NCBI GenBank assembly: GCA_964429355.1
Contig: CAYSCH010000005.1
Coordinates: forward strand, 6,971 to 70,970
Length of the DNA: 64,000 nucleotides
Origin: JAAYAY01 sp964429355
Lineage (GTDB): Bacteria > Planctomycetota > Planctomycetia > Pirellulales > Thermoguttaceae
Direction: 5' to 3'
Position numbers and translations under genes: made by a program
In this document: piece after piece, positions 35,497-43,942 of the stretch
Position numbering within the stretch: the first letter of the stretch is position 1
Layout: every line of letters starts with the position of its first letter
Notes under the pieces: generated by a model
Told to the model about the DNA's origin: nothing
What the model saw: only the letters and a program-made list of their open reading frames with translations
Databases searched by the model: none

Positions 35497-35790
35497 ATGT
35501 CCGACCCGCTCCGGATCGACCTGACCGAGCCGCTGGCGCTGGTTCGCATGCTCCGCGACGAGTGCGGCGTGGAACTGCTGAACCTCTCGGCCGGTTCGCC
35601 CTACTACAATCCCCACATGCAGCGTCCTGCCCTCTACCCGCCGTCCGACGGCTACCAGCCCCCGGAGGATCCGCTCCTCGGCTGCATTCGCCAGATCGAA
35701 GCGGTCCGGCAAGTGAAAGAGACGATCCCCGACCTGCCGATCGTGGGCACGGCCTGCACCTACGAAACGTCACTCCATCACGCCCGGTGA
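35497..35790 (+). pseudogene. Fragment of an NADH:flavin oxidoreductase (Old Yellow Enzyme family)
   Basis: About 90 codons match the central TIM-barrel part of OYE-like oxidoreductases: RMLRDECGVELLNLSAGSPYYNPHMQRPALYPPSDGYQPPEDPLLGCIRQIEAVRQVKE, then LPIVGT (quoted here only as a description of positions 35497-35760). Full enzymes are 360-650 aa. Neither the FMN-binding N-terminal part nor the C-terminal part is present, and the frame leaves the family pattern near 35765. It lies 240 bp after an assembly gap. A decayed gene copy or recombination scar is most likely. Confidence 0.6.
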
Positions 35791-35831
35791 ACTGTACCCA
35801 GCCGCCGGATCCCAGCCGCCCCCATTTCCCG

Positions 35832-36368
35832 TCAACAGCATGTGGCAGGGGCAACCGGAGCTGCCGCGCGAGCTCCCGTGTCGCCGGGTGGATGGAGGCC
35901 CGTCGACAATTCTGTCAACCCCACTTCCAGGTCCAGGTACCCGCACTCGCAGGAAAAGGGAATGCAGATCGGTACGATCTGTCGGGGGAACTCGATACAG
36001 TGTGCCTTGCCGGTGACTACCGTCGGCAACGTCAAACTCATTTCGAACTGGGCAAGCTGCGCCTTGGCTCCTCCGGCAATGATATTGGTCAACTCGCCCA
36101 CGGCGTCGATCACATCCGCGGTGATCTGGGCAGACCGGATCTTCGTTTGCAGAAGCGATTCCGTCGCCAGCCTGGCCAGTTCCCTTTCGAGACACAGCAC
36201 GACGGTCCCCTTCGCCTTGCCCGAAAGGCCGATGATTCCGCTGATCTCGTATCGCGGCTGGCGCCCCCGTTTAACCAACAGGTCGCCGCGGTGGAGTTCC
36301 ACGTTGAGCATCGTGCGAAACACATGGACGATCGATACCACAAATGGATTGATGTAGTCGACGTTCAT
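35832..36368 (-). CDS. CheX-like chemotaxis/CheY phosphatase family protein
   Basis: A 178-aa protein of the CheC/CheX/FliY phosphatase family, which dephosphorylates receiver domains. It opens NPFVVSIVHVFRTMLNVE and has YEISGIIGLSGKAKGTVVL, and the helix DAVGELTNIIAGGAKAQL contains the E-x(2)-N pattern (ELTN) of CheX catalysis. SLTLPTVVTG and a beta strand (PFSCECGYLDLEVGL) follow. An Ala/Pro tail of about 20 residues ends it. AAGGGAAG precedes the ATG. No other chemotaxis gene is nearby, so its partner is probably one of the receiver-bearing proteins encoded elsewhere. Confidence 0.87.
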   Translation of the reverse strand: MNVDYINPFVVSIVHVFRTMLNVELHRGDLLVKRGRQPRYEISGIIGLSGKAKGTVVLCLERELARLATESLLQTKIRSAQITADVIDAVGELTNIIAGGAKAQLAQFEMSLTLPTVVTGKAHCIEFPRQIVPICIPFSCECGYLDLEVGLTELSTGLHPPGDTGARAAAPVAPATCC

Positions 36369-36847
36369 CTTCCCTTGAATCGCCCCTCAAAAACACGCGA
36401 TCGCATGAACTGCAACTCTCATTGCCAGCCTCGTTCAGGTCAGGGAGGTCCCATTGTTCATCCGCTTTGTGATGGCGTCAGCTCGCCAGCAGTCGGCAAA
36501 GTCACGATCAAAGCCAGAAGTCATCCGGTTGCCCCCATCTTGGCAGAACTTGCCGGGTACTATTTTAAGGGTAGTACTCATATTTGGAGCCGTCCAATCA
36601 CCGGCGAGATGATTGCGGCCGTGAATTCCGGCCGCAACGATTGAATCGACTGCATCTGGCCGCCCGAGTCGCCCCGATCTCCCTTCGTGGACCCGCAGTT
36701 CCATGGATCCGTTCTGGATCCATGCGGAACTGTCCCAGACAGCCCAAGTGACGTTGACTACCTCTGACTCTCCGACTATATCCCAACTCGCTCATTTGGC
36801 AGCGAAGACGGCGGTGGGGCTCATCAATCGGACAGAGGACCTCAGGG
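36369..36847. other. Divergent intergenic region with two strong hairpins
   Basis: 479 bp between cheX (minus) and the autotransporter-like gene (plus). No gene seen. It carries inverted repeats at 36613-36637 (8-bp arms, 9-nt loop) and 36696-36732 (15-bp arms with a 2-nt bulge, 5-nt loop). The second could cap a leader RNA for the downstream gene. Confidence 0.5.
36696..36732. repeat. Long hairpin upstream of the autotransporter-like gene
   Basis: Arms 36696-36710 and 36716-36732 are complementary over 15 bp with a GC bulge in the right arm and a GTTCT loop. It lies 116 bp upstream of the start codon, consistent with a regulatory leader structure or a remnant inverted repeat. Confidence 0.55.
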
Positions 36848-39823
36848 ATGGCGTGGGATCATAAGAAGCGGTTGCCTAACTACGACGAGAACCTTTCACG
36901 CGCAGGATTCATCCGAATCGCCTCAGGTCTTCCAATCGCCGCCAAGACTCGGTATTGGCTGGGCAAACAGCAGATCGCATGGCGGTCACGACTGCTTTTC
37001 GCCTCGATCATGACGTTTCTACTGTCTAGCCCGTGGACGACCGGCACCACCCCGTTGGGATTCGCCCAGGAAACCGAATCCCAAGACACGGTAAGTCAAC
37101 CGAAGAGAACGGCAGCACCCGCCGCTTCCATCACCGGCCGGGCGGGGCATATCGCCTTCGAAACCTTTGGTCGAGACGATGCGATCACCCACGCCGAGCT
37201 CATGCCCTATTTCCAGGTGGATCAGCACACTCTGTTCAGCGATGCTCGTCTATTCATGAGCAACGAGGGGTACTTTGGCGGAAATGTCGGTTTCGGATAT
37301 CGATACCGGCTCCCCGAGAAGAATCGATTCCTGGGCGCCAGCCTCTGGTACGACCTCGACGATACCACCGGCGAGATGTTTCACCAGCTCGGAGTCAGCC
37401 TGGAATCGTGTGGTTCCCTTTGGGATGTGCGCAGCAATATCTACATCCCCATCGGCGACTATGAAAAGAACTACCGTCTCACCGTGCAGGATCAGCATTT
37501 CATCGGCAACCAGATCGCCTACACCGCCTCCCGGAGCTTCGGAGAGGCAATGATGGGCTACGACCTGGAACTGAGCATTCCCCTGCCATCGAAACTGGCC
37601 AGAACCCACAACATCAGTGTCACGCCCGGTTCTTACATGTTCTTCGGAAACTCGGCGCCGGACATTTATGGCTACAAGGTCCGCGCCGAGGGCAACGTCA
37701 CCTCGAATCTGGCTATGCAGGTGGAAATGACCAGCGACGATACGTTCGGCACAACGGTCTGCCTGGGTATCGAGTTCGTATGGCCCGGCGGCTCCCGCCT
37801 GGAGGATCCGGGCGATACGGGCTCAAGGATCCGAACCGACCAGTTCGTCCACCGCAACTACAACGTCATCGTTTCCCAGCAAGTCGACCTGCAACCGGGC
37901 ACGACCGCCATCAACCCGGAAACCGGCCAGCCCTACGTCGTACAACACGTATCGAGCACGGCGGGAGGGGCAAACCTCGGCACCGTGGAAGACCCCTACC
38001 ATACGATTGCCGAAGCCCAGGCCGCCGACGGAGACATGATCTTCGTCCATGGCGATAGCGTTCTCAGCCAGCCCGTCGTCATGCAGGCCGGCGACCAGAT
38101 CCTCGGTGAAGGAATCGATTACTACATCGATTACGATGGCTTCGGAATCGACCTTCTCCCCACCGTGAATGATTCCAGCGCCCGACCCACGCTGCTCGGC
38201 GCTTCAGGCGCAGCGGTCACGCTGGCGTCCGACTCTCTCCTGTCCGGGTTTGTCATCGATAGTCCGACCGGGTACGGGATTGCCGGCAATTCGGTCGAAA
38301 ACGTCGTCATCCGCCATGTGGGCGTGCTCAACTCGGGGCTCGACGGAATCTATCTCCAGAACGTCGGCGGCGAAAACACCCTCGAGTATCTGGCAATCAC
38401 CGACGCGGGGGGCGCCGGCCTCCATATCGACGGAGGCGCAGGCGAATTCCAGTTTCTCGACACCACCGTTCAAAATGCCGTCGGCGCCGGCGTCGCGATC
38501 CGCAACAACTCCGGCTCTTTCGCATTCGACGAGCTTAACGTGACCGCAGAGACAGGCGGGCACGGGGTGAGCGTTGAGAACAGCACGGCCGACGGCACTT
38601 TCACCTCTCTCGACATCGAGTCCGAGGGAGGCACGGGACTCTATGTGCGCAGCGCCGGTGAACTCACCATCGAGTCCGGCGAGATCGACTCTGTCAACGG
38701 CACCGCCGTCGATATCGAAGACGCCGACGTCGACGCCAACTTGACCCGTGTCTCCAGCAGCGGGGCCGCGGTGGGCGTTCGGATCGTGGATCACCAGGGC
38801 AGATTCCTCGTCGTGGGTGCTGACTCCGAAGGGTCGGGCGGGCTGATCCAGAACTCTACGACCGGCGCGCTGCTCCAGAACGCGGGAACGGTCGGCTTCC
38901 GATACGTTGATTTCGACGGAAATGGGGTCGGCATCGATGCCTCCAATACGGAACGCCTGGCCCTTTCCTTCGCTCGTGTTACCGACTCGACAAGTTTTGG
39001 CCTCGACGCTCTGAGCACCGAGAGGGTCGAAGTGGTCAGTTCTACCTTTGAGGGCAACGGCGGAGCCGCAGACAACAGCATCCGCTTCCGCAGCGACAAC
39101 GAGAACGACTACTCGTTCTACGTGTCTAAGACCACCATCACCGACGCCTCGGCGGCTGCTATCGCTATTGCCACAACCGGCGCGGGAGATGATTCCACCC
39201 TGACCTTCCAGATCGACCAGTCCAAAATCACGACCACCCGAGCCGGCGCATCCGGCATTCAGTTCGGCTGGAACGGAGCGACCGTCAGTTCGATCCTCTC
39301 CAACACCTTCACCGGCACCGGCGGATCCAACATCGGTGTCGACGTCGCGACCGCCTCGACAACTGAACTCGGCCAGTTCGCCCTCGTCGGAAACACGTTC
39401 GCCTTTGACGGCGGCAACGATATCGGCACGAGATTCACCACCGCAGGTCCCTCCACGATCGCCCTCGGATCCAATACCATCGAATTCGACGGCGCCGGCG
39501 GCACCGGCATGCTCTTCAATCTGGCTAGGTCCGCCGAGGTCGAGATCTACAAGAACACCATCACCGACAACGTCTCCGGCGCAACCGGTATCCTCTTCAG
39601 CTCGATCGCCGGTCCGTCGAGCGTCATGCTTCAGACCAACACGATCGATCTGCTCAGCACAACGGCGATTATCGACCGCGGCATCATCTTCACCTCCATC
39701 ACCGACACGATCCAGTCGGTCACCCCCTTGAACAACATCGTCAACGGAGCCACAACCCCCTTCTTCGCACCCGCCGGTTCGATCCAGGGCCACTTCTACG
39801 TCAACAACGTCACCGTGCCATAA
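36848..39823 (+). CDS. Inverse-autotransporter-like protein with parallel beta-helix passenger
   Basis: A 991-aa surface protein. A long N-terminal signal region (hydrophobic core LLFASIMTFLLSSP around 49-62) is followed by a beta-barrel-like domain (about 95-330). Its wording matches inverse autotransporter barrels: LMPYFQVDQHTLFSDARLFMS-type strands, GNVGFGYRYRLP, FLGASLWYDLDDTTGEMFHQLGVSLES, DVRSNIYIPIGDYEKN, GMDLELSIPLP-type text and MQVEMTSDDTFGTTVCLGIEF. From about 370 a right-handed parallel beta-helix follows (repeats of about 22 residues rich in NSGLDGIYLQNV, GLHIDGGAG and GTGLYVRS). Intimin/invasin passengers are normally Ig-like, so the beta-helix passenger is unusual. Likely adhesin or surface enzyme. 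Confidence 0.8.
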   Translation: MAWDHKKRLPNYDENLSRAGFIRIASGLPIAAKTRYWLGKQQIAWRSRLLFASIMTFLLSSPWTTGTTPLGFAQETESQDTVSQPKRTAAPAASITGRAGHIAFETFGRDDAITHAELMPYFQVDQHTLFSDARLFMSNEGYFGGNVGFGYRYRLPEKNRFLGASLWYDLDDTTGEMFHQLGVSLESCGSLWDVRSNIYIPIGDYEKNYRLTVQDQHFIGNQIAYTASRSFGEAMMGYDLELSIPLPSKLARTHNISVTPGSYMFFGNSAPDIYGYKVRAEGNVTSNLAMQVEMTSDDTFGTTVCLGIEFVWPGGSRLEDPGDTGSRIRTDQFVHRNYNVIVSQQVDLQPGTTAINPETGQPYVVQHVSSTAGGANLGTVEDPYHTIAEAQAADGDMIFVHGDSVLSQPVVMQAGDQILGEGIDYYIDYDGFGIDLLPTVNDSSARPTLLGASGAAVTLASDSLLSGFVIDSPTGYGIAGNSVENVVIRHVGVLNSGLDGIYLQNVGGENTLEYLAITDAGGAGLHIDGGAGEFQFLDTTVQNAVGAGVAIRNNSGSFAFDELNVTAETGGHGVSVENSTADGTFTSLDIESEGGTGLYVRSAGELTIESGEIDSVNGTAVDIEDADVDANLTRVSSSGAAVGVRIVDHQGRFLVVGADSEGSGGLIQNSTTGALLQNAGTVGFRYVDFDGNGVGIDASNTERLALSFARVTDSTSFGLDALSTERVEVVSSTFEGNGGAADNSIRFRSDNENDYSFYVSKTTITDASAAAIAIATTGAGDDSTLTFQIDQSKITTTRAGASGIQFGWNGATVSSILSNTFTGTGGSNIGVDVATASTTELGQFALVGNTFAFDGGNDIGTRFTTAGPSTIALGSNTIEFDGAGGTGMLFNLARSAEVEIYKNTITDNVSGATGILFSSIAGPSSVMLQTNTIDLLSTTAIIDRGIIFTSITDTIQSVTPLNNIVNGATTPFFAPAGSIQGHFYVNNVTVP

Positions 39824-39929
39824 GCCGCCGTAGCCGAACTCGCCAGAGTTTGGCCGCCGTAGCTGAACTCGCCAGAGTTTGGCCGCCCGTAGCTGAACTC
39901 GCCAGAGTTTGGCCGCCCGTAGCTGAACT
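39824..39929. repeat. Short tandem repeat array, 3.6 units of 29-30 bp
   Basis: Units at 39824-39852, 39853-39881, 39882-39911 and a partial one at 39912-39929, nearly identical. Each full unit contains the dyad AACTCGCCAGAGTT, a hairpin with a GCCA loop. The array begins at the base after the stop codon of the autotransporter-like gene, so it may act as a transcript end or be a REP-type expansion. There are no spacers, so it is not CRISPR. Confidence 0.85.
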
Positions 39930-40266
39930 TCCCCTCAGCCACACTCTCCCAAGGAGATAGCCTCGCGGGCTTGCGGGACTCCGCCTTCAGAGCCGCTTAC
40001 AAAACCACCGATTGTGCACATCCATGCCCGTCGGAAACCTGTAGGTTTTGTTGAGGCTTTCCTGACACTCGGCGTAACAGCCGGTCTGGCCAGTCACTCC
40101 CGAAGTCGTCCAGGCCCAGATGGCAGCGGCTTTGCCTGCCGCCCGAACCCCCTGGATGGGCGGGGACCTGCCGTCGCTTGCCCCCCATGATCGACAGGGC
40201 AGAAGCGGCGTAATACAATAGTAAAGAACGTATTACGCCGCCTCCCGATTCTTCGAGAGTTCTGCC
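39930..40266. other. Leader region of the nickel/cobalt importer operon
   Basis: About 340 bp without a supported gene. A box GGGGACCTGCC near 40155 recalls the end of a cobalamin riboswitch, but the required core was not found. The clear element is the perfect inverted repeat at 40205-40241. Confidence 0.4.
40205..40241 (+). promoter_or_regulatory. Perfect 12-bp inverted repeat, candidate metal-regulator operator
   Basis: Arms GCGGCGTAATAC (40205-40216) and its exact complement (40230-40241) are separated by 13 bp, ending 25 bp before the first start codon of the Ni/Co transporter operon. Arm length and 13-bp spacing resemble NikR-type operators (GTRTTAC-N13/14-GTAAYAC reported for some bacteria), though the half-sites are in the opposite orientation. 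An RNA hairpin is the alternative. Confidence 0.6.
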
Positions 40267-41052
40267 ATGGGTCTGCTCGGTCGATTCCTTTGCCCTCTGG
40301 CCGCTGCGCTGGTTCTTGTTGCGCTGCCTGCCTCCCTCCAGGGCCACTTTCAAGTACTCACTCCCTCCCGCGACGTCTTCGCCGCCGCCGATGGCCGCAC
40401 GGTCGACCTGGTGATGCTCTTCACCCACCCCATGGAAAACGGACCCGTCATGGAAATGGGCCTGCCGAAACAGTTCGGCGTTCTGACCGGCGGCGAGAAA
40501 CTGGACCTCCTCGATCAGCTTCAGCCGAAAACGATCGACGGCAAGACCGCCTACTCTTGCCAGGCCAGTCTGCGACGGCCGGGAGACCACGTGTTCTACC
40601 TCGAACCGGCTCCCTACTGGGAACCGGGCGAGAAGAAAATGATCATCCACTACACCAAGGTCGTGGTCGATTTCCTCGGCGCGGAGACCGGCTGGGATTC
40701 GCTGGTGGGCCTCCCCGTCGAAATTGAACCGCTCGTCCGGCCCTACGGCCTCTGGACCGGCAATACCTTCCGCGGAATCGTCCGCCACGACGGCCAGCCC
40801 GTGCCGTTTGCCACCGTCGAAGTCGAGTACCTCAACGCCGGTCTGCATGTGGCCATTCCCAACGATGCCTTCGTCACCCAAACCATCAAGGCCGATGCCC
40901 AGGGCGCCTTTTCCTATTCCATGCCGCGAGCGGGTTGGTGGGGTTTCGCCGCCCTTGTCGATGGGCCTCGGCCTATGGCCGCACCTACTGGCGAGCAAGT
41001 CGACGTCGAACTTGGCGGCCTGATCTGGGTACAGACTGTCGACATGAAGTAG
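40267..41052 (+). CDS. DUF4198 (NikK-like) exported component of Ni/Co uptake
   Basis: A 261-aa exported protein with a signal peptide (ALVLVALPASLQG). The mature N-terminus begins HFQVLTPS; a histidine exposed directly after signal cleavage is typical of NikK/DUF4198 proteins that pass nickel or cobalt to the transporter. Further family phrases: DLVMLFTHPMENGPVMEM, EPAPYWEPGEKKMIIHYTKVVVDFLG, LVRPYGLWTGNTFRGIV, then a carboxypeptidase-regulatory-like end. It is the first gene of an operon with cbiM, a NikL-like gene, cbiQ and cbiO. Confidence 0.82.
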   Translation: MGLLGRFLCPLAAALVLVALPASLQGHFQVLTPSRDVFAAADGRTVDLVMLFTHPMENGPVMEMGLPKQFGVLTGGEKLDLLDQLQPKTIDGKTAYSCQASLRRPGDHVFYLEPAPYWEPGEKKMIIHYTKVVVDFLGAETGWDSLVGLPVEIEPLVRPYGLWTGNTFRGIVRHDGQPVPFATVEVEYLNAGLHVAIPNDAFVTQTIKADAQGAFSYSMPRAGWWGFAALVDGPRPMAAPTGEQVDVELGGLIWVQTVDMK

Positions 41053-41096
41053 CTCGTCGTCCACTCACCATTCATCCACCATTCCGCCCGCACGCC

Positions 41097-41729
41097 ATGC
41101 ACATCGCCGAAGGAACTCTCAGTGGATCGACCGGCCTCCTGATTCTGGGCGCCGGATGGGCCGCCACCGCCGTCGGAACGGCGATCGGCCTCCGCCGCAT
41201 GGATTATCAGCGAGTTCCCCAGGTCGCCTTGTTGAGCGCAACCTTCTTCGTCGTTTCCCTGATCCAGATCCCGATCGGGCCCACCTCGGTCCACCTCGTG
41301 CTCTGCGGCCTTATGGGCCTGGTGCTCGGCTGGGCCGCATTTCCCGCGCTCCTGGTGGCATTGACGCTCCAAGTCCTGCTCGCCGGCGTGGGCGGACCAA
41401 TCACGCTCGGAATCAACACCTTCGTCATGGCCGCTCCCGCTGTCACCACCTTCTTGCTTCTGCGACGGGCAGTCCAGACCAAGAGCGAAATGCTCACGTT
41501 CGTTGCCGCCTTCTTCGGCGGCGCGTCCGCCTTCCTCTTCGGATCGCTCTTGAATGCCGCCGCCCTCGCCCTGGCGGGAACCGAGTATCACCTCTTCGCC
41601 GGTACGGCATTGACCACGCACCTCGTGGCCATGCCCCTCGAAGGACTCGTCACGGCCACCACGGTGGTATTCCTCCGTAAAGTCCGCCCTGAATTGCTGG
41701 AATCCCCTTGGCTGGCCGCCCACGGATAA
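41097..41729 (+). CDS. cbiM: ECF transporter S component CbiM/NikM
   Basis: Substrate-binding membrane subunit for Co2+ or Ni2+, 210 aa. The start ATG at 41097 is fixed by the obligatory N-terminus MHIAEG, whose amino group and His2 bind the metal. About six or seven helices follow; IQIPIGPTSVHLVLCGLMGL contains the conserved PIGPTSVHL motif with the second metal histidine, and LGINTFVMAAP is another signature. It forms the complex with CbiQ and CbiO. Specificity for nickel against cobalt cannot be told. Confidence 0.93.
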   Translation: MHIAEGTLSGSTGLLILGAGWAATAVGTAIGLRRMDYQRVPQVALLSATFFVVSLIQIPIGPTSVHLVLCGLMGLVLGWAAFPALLVALTLQVLLAGVGGPITLGINTFVMAAPAVTTFLLLRRAVQTKSEMLTFVAAFFGGASAFLFGSLLNAAALALAGTEYHLFAGTALTTHLVAMPLEGLVTATTVVFLRKVRPELLESPWLAAHG

Positions 41730-41735
41730 AGAACA

Positions 41736-42470
41736 GTGCAAGTTATTTCAGACTCGTGTAAAAATTGTGTGACTCGGCGTCTCCTCCAACTCGCCATCGC
41801 CTTCGTCTTTGTCGCCGCCCTCCTCTGCGGACCGGTTCACGCCCACAATATGAACATGTTCGCTGTCGTTGAAGCCGGAGCCATTCAGGGCGAAGTCTTC
41901 GGGCGCGGCGCAACTCCTTTCGCCGACGTGAAGGTCACGGCCTTCGGCCCCGCCGGCGACGTGCTTGCGGAAACCAGGACCGATGATTCGGGCAAGTTCT
42001 CGCTCGTCCCCACCAGACGCTGCCAATGGCGACTCGTGGCCACGACCGACGACGGACACCAGGCAGAATACACAGTCCCCGCCGTGGAACTTCCCTCCAG
42101 CCTGCCTGACGACCCGAGCGGACCGGCCGCCCCATCCTCCGAACCTCCCGCCGAAACGCACGATGTGCCCGCGACGGCCCCACAGCCCGCTACGGCCGCA
42201 TCGGATCCGCCCGCCGACGCGGTGGCCGACTTGGGCCGGCAGTTGGCCGCTCTTCGACGGGAACTGAACGAGCTCCGAAATGAGCTTCGCTGGCAAGACA
42301 TCGTCGGAGGACTCGGCTATATTCTTGGACTGATGGGCCTGTCTTTCTATTTTCTGGGGGTCCAGAAACAAGTCCGTGATCAACCGCCTCCCAGCAACCC
42401 TCCTGGTCCGGCCGCCACACGCGAAACCGCAGGCTCCGGGAACTCGGCCGAAACCAGTGGGCACGGATGA
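41736..42470 (+). CDS. NikL/CbiN-like accessory membrane protein
   Basis: A 244-aa protein from GTG 41736, 6 nt after the cbiM stop. A signal peptide (LAIAFVFVAALLCGPVHA) is cleaved before HNMNMFAVVE, exposing a metal-binding-type N-terminal His. A carboxypeptidase-like sandwich (GEVFGRGATPFADVKVTAFG) and a Pro/Ala linker follow, then a coiled helix (LGRQLAALRRELNELRNELRWQDIVGG) and a C-terminal membrane helix. This is the layout of NikL, which supports NikM in ECF nickel transporters. Confidence 0.82.
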   Translation: MQVISDSCKNCVTRRLLQLAIAFVFVAALLCGPVHAHNMNMFAVVEAGAIQGEVFGRGATPFADVKVTAFGPAGDVLAETRTDDSGKFSLVPTRRCQWRLVATTDDGHQAEYTVPAVELPSSLPDDPSGPAAPSSEPPAETHDVPATAPQPATAASDPPADAVADLGRQLAALRRELNELRNELRWQDIVGGLGYILGLMGLSFYFLGVQKQVRDQPPPSNPPGPAATRETAGSGNSAETSGHG

Positions 42471-42542
42471 CTCGGCAACAACCGAATTCACCGTAACGCC
42501 GTTTCTCAATCTTCCCCCGGCAACGACCTCGCCCGTTCCACC

Positions 42543-43289
42543 ATGCACCATGTCCAGTCAGAATCCGGCCCGCTCCTCGACCGCGTCGATCCGCGGACCC
42601 GCCTCGTTGCTGCGCTGGCATTTTCGCTGCTCGTGGCCGTCGCCAACCGCCCCTCAACCGGGCTGGCCGCCCTTGGACTTGCCGTCTTCTGCGCGGCAAT
42701 GAGCGGGCTTGAGCTCCGCACGCTCCTGCGGCGAATGGCCCCGCTCAACGTGTTCATGCTCCTCCTCGTCGTATTGATGCCGCTCGCCTCCGGAGGACGA
42801 GAGATCGGCAGCCTCGGCCCGCTCCGCTATGGCGAACAGGGGCTGCGGCTTGCCCTGGCCATTGCCGTCAAGGGCAATGCAATCGTGCTCGGCCTGGCAG
42901 CCATGCTCGGCTCCCTCGACATCACCACCGTAGGCCACGCCCTCAATCATCTCCGAGTGCCCGACAAGCTCACCCACCTCCTGCTGTTTACGGTCCGCTA
43001 TCTCGACGTCCTGCGCCGCGAGTACGGCCGGCTCGACGCCGCGATGCGTTTACGGGGCTTCCATCCGCGGGCAAACATCCACACCTACCGCACCTACGGC
43101 CATCTGATCGGCATGCTCCTGGTTCGCAGCCTCGACCGATCGGAACGTGTTCTGGCCGCCATGAAATGCCGCGGGTTTCACGGACACTTCTACCTCCTCG
43201 ATCATTTTCATTTCTCGCCGTGGGATGTACCGTTTTCCCTGACCACGGCCGTCGCGCTGACGACCCTCGCCTGGCTGGAGTGGCTATGA
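42543..43289 (+). CDS. cbiQ: ECF transporter T component CbiQ
   Basis: The 248-aa transmembrane scaffold of a Ni/Co ECF importer, with about five helices. The coupling motifs AAMRLRGFHP and AAMKCRGFHG, which dock on the ATPases, are both present near residues 165 and 205. Its stop overlaps the cbiO start (ATGA). Confidence 0.92.
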   Translation: MHHVQSESGPLLDRVDPRTRLVAALAFSLLVAVANRPSTGLAALGLAVFCAAMSGLELRTLLRRMAPLNVFMLLLVVLMPLASGGREIGSLGPLRYGEQGLRLALAIAVKGNAIVLGLAAMLGSLDITTVGHALNHLRVPDKLTHLLLFTVRYLDVLRREYGRLDAAMRLRGFHPRANIHTYRTYGHLIGMLLVRSLDRSERVLAAMKCRGFHGHFYLLDHFHFSPWDVPFSLTTAVALTTLAWLEWL

Positions 43290-43942
43290 ACAACGTGGTC
43301 GTCGAGTTGGACAAGGTCACCTTTCGCTACGGCGAGCGGACCGTGCTGGATGCCTGCGACCTGCAGCTCCGCGCCGGTGAGCGACTCGGCCTATCCGGTG
43401 CCAACGGCTCCGGAAAAACCACGCTCCTGGCCTTGATCGTGGGTCTGCAGCATCCCGAGTCGGGCCGGGTACTCGTTCTGGGAAAGCAGCGCCGCATGGA
43501 GGCCGATTTCCGCGAGATTCGTGGCCCCGTCGGCATGCTCTTCCAGGATTCCGACGATCAGCTCTTCAGTCCCACCGTGGCCGAAGACGTAGCTTTCGGG
43601 CCCTTCAACCTGGGCAAGTCGCGAGTGGAAGTCGAAACGATCGTCGCACAAACCCTGGCCCAACTGGGCATGCAGGACTACGCCGACCGCGTGACCTACA
43701 AACTCTCGGGTGGAGAAAAACGCCTCGTGGCTATTGCCACGGTGCTGGCCATGCAGCCCGAGGTTCTGCTCCTGGACGAACCCACCGCCGGGCTCGACGA
43801 AGCGGCGACCGAACGGGTCAGCCAGATCCTCCTCGGCCTCCCCCAGCCCATGCTCCTCGTTTCCCACGACCGCGACTTCCTTCGCCGCATCGCCACCAGA
43901 ACCGCACGCCTCCAGTCCGGTCACCTCGTCCCCACTCCGTAG
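43286..43942 (+). CDS. cbiO: ECF transporter ATPase CbiO
   Basis: A 218-aa ABC ATPase. Walker A is GANGSGKTT (38-46); the Q-loop is MLFQDSDDQLFSPTVAEDVAFGP, a phrase characteristic of ECF A components; the signature is LSGGEKR, Walker B LLLDEPTAGLD and the switch SHD. The ATG at 43286 overlaps the cbiQ stop by 4 nt. It is shorter than average at the C-terminus, lacking the usual regulatory tail. Confidence 0.94.
   Translation: MNNVVVELDKVTFRYGERTVLDACDLQLRAGERLGLSGANGSGKTTLLALIVGLQHPESGRVLVLGKQRRMEADFREIRGPVGMLFQDSDDQLFSPTVAEDVAFGPFNLGKSRVEVETIVAQTLAQLGMQDYADRVTYKLSGGEKRLVAIATVLAMQPEVLLLDEPTAGLDEAATERVSQILLGLPQPMLLVSHDRDFLRRIATRTARLQSGHLVPTP

Noticed and set aside
38204..39793. 529-codon minus-strand open frame
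   Set aside because: Antisense shadow of the beta-helix protein, rich in Gly/Arg/Asp with no domain.
39824..39929. Possible CRISPR array
   Set aside because: The units are directly adjacent without spacers and are too few; no cas gene nearby.
40140..40166. Cobalamin riboswitch suggested by GGGGACCTGCC upstream of cbiM operon
   Set aside because: The 3' B12-box-like string matches 11 of 12 positions, but I could not find the conserved core (GCCACTG, GGGAAGG elements) in order upstream. A covariance search would decide.
39997..41064. 355-codon minus-strand open frame across the NikK-like gene
   Set aside because: Shadow of the importer gene; no start site or motif.
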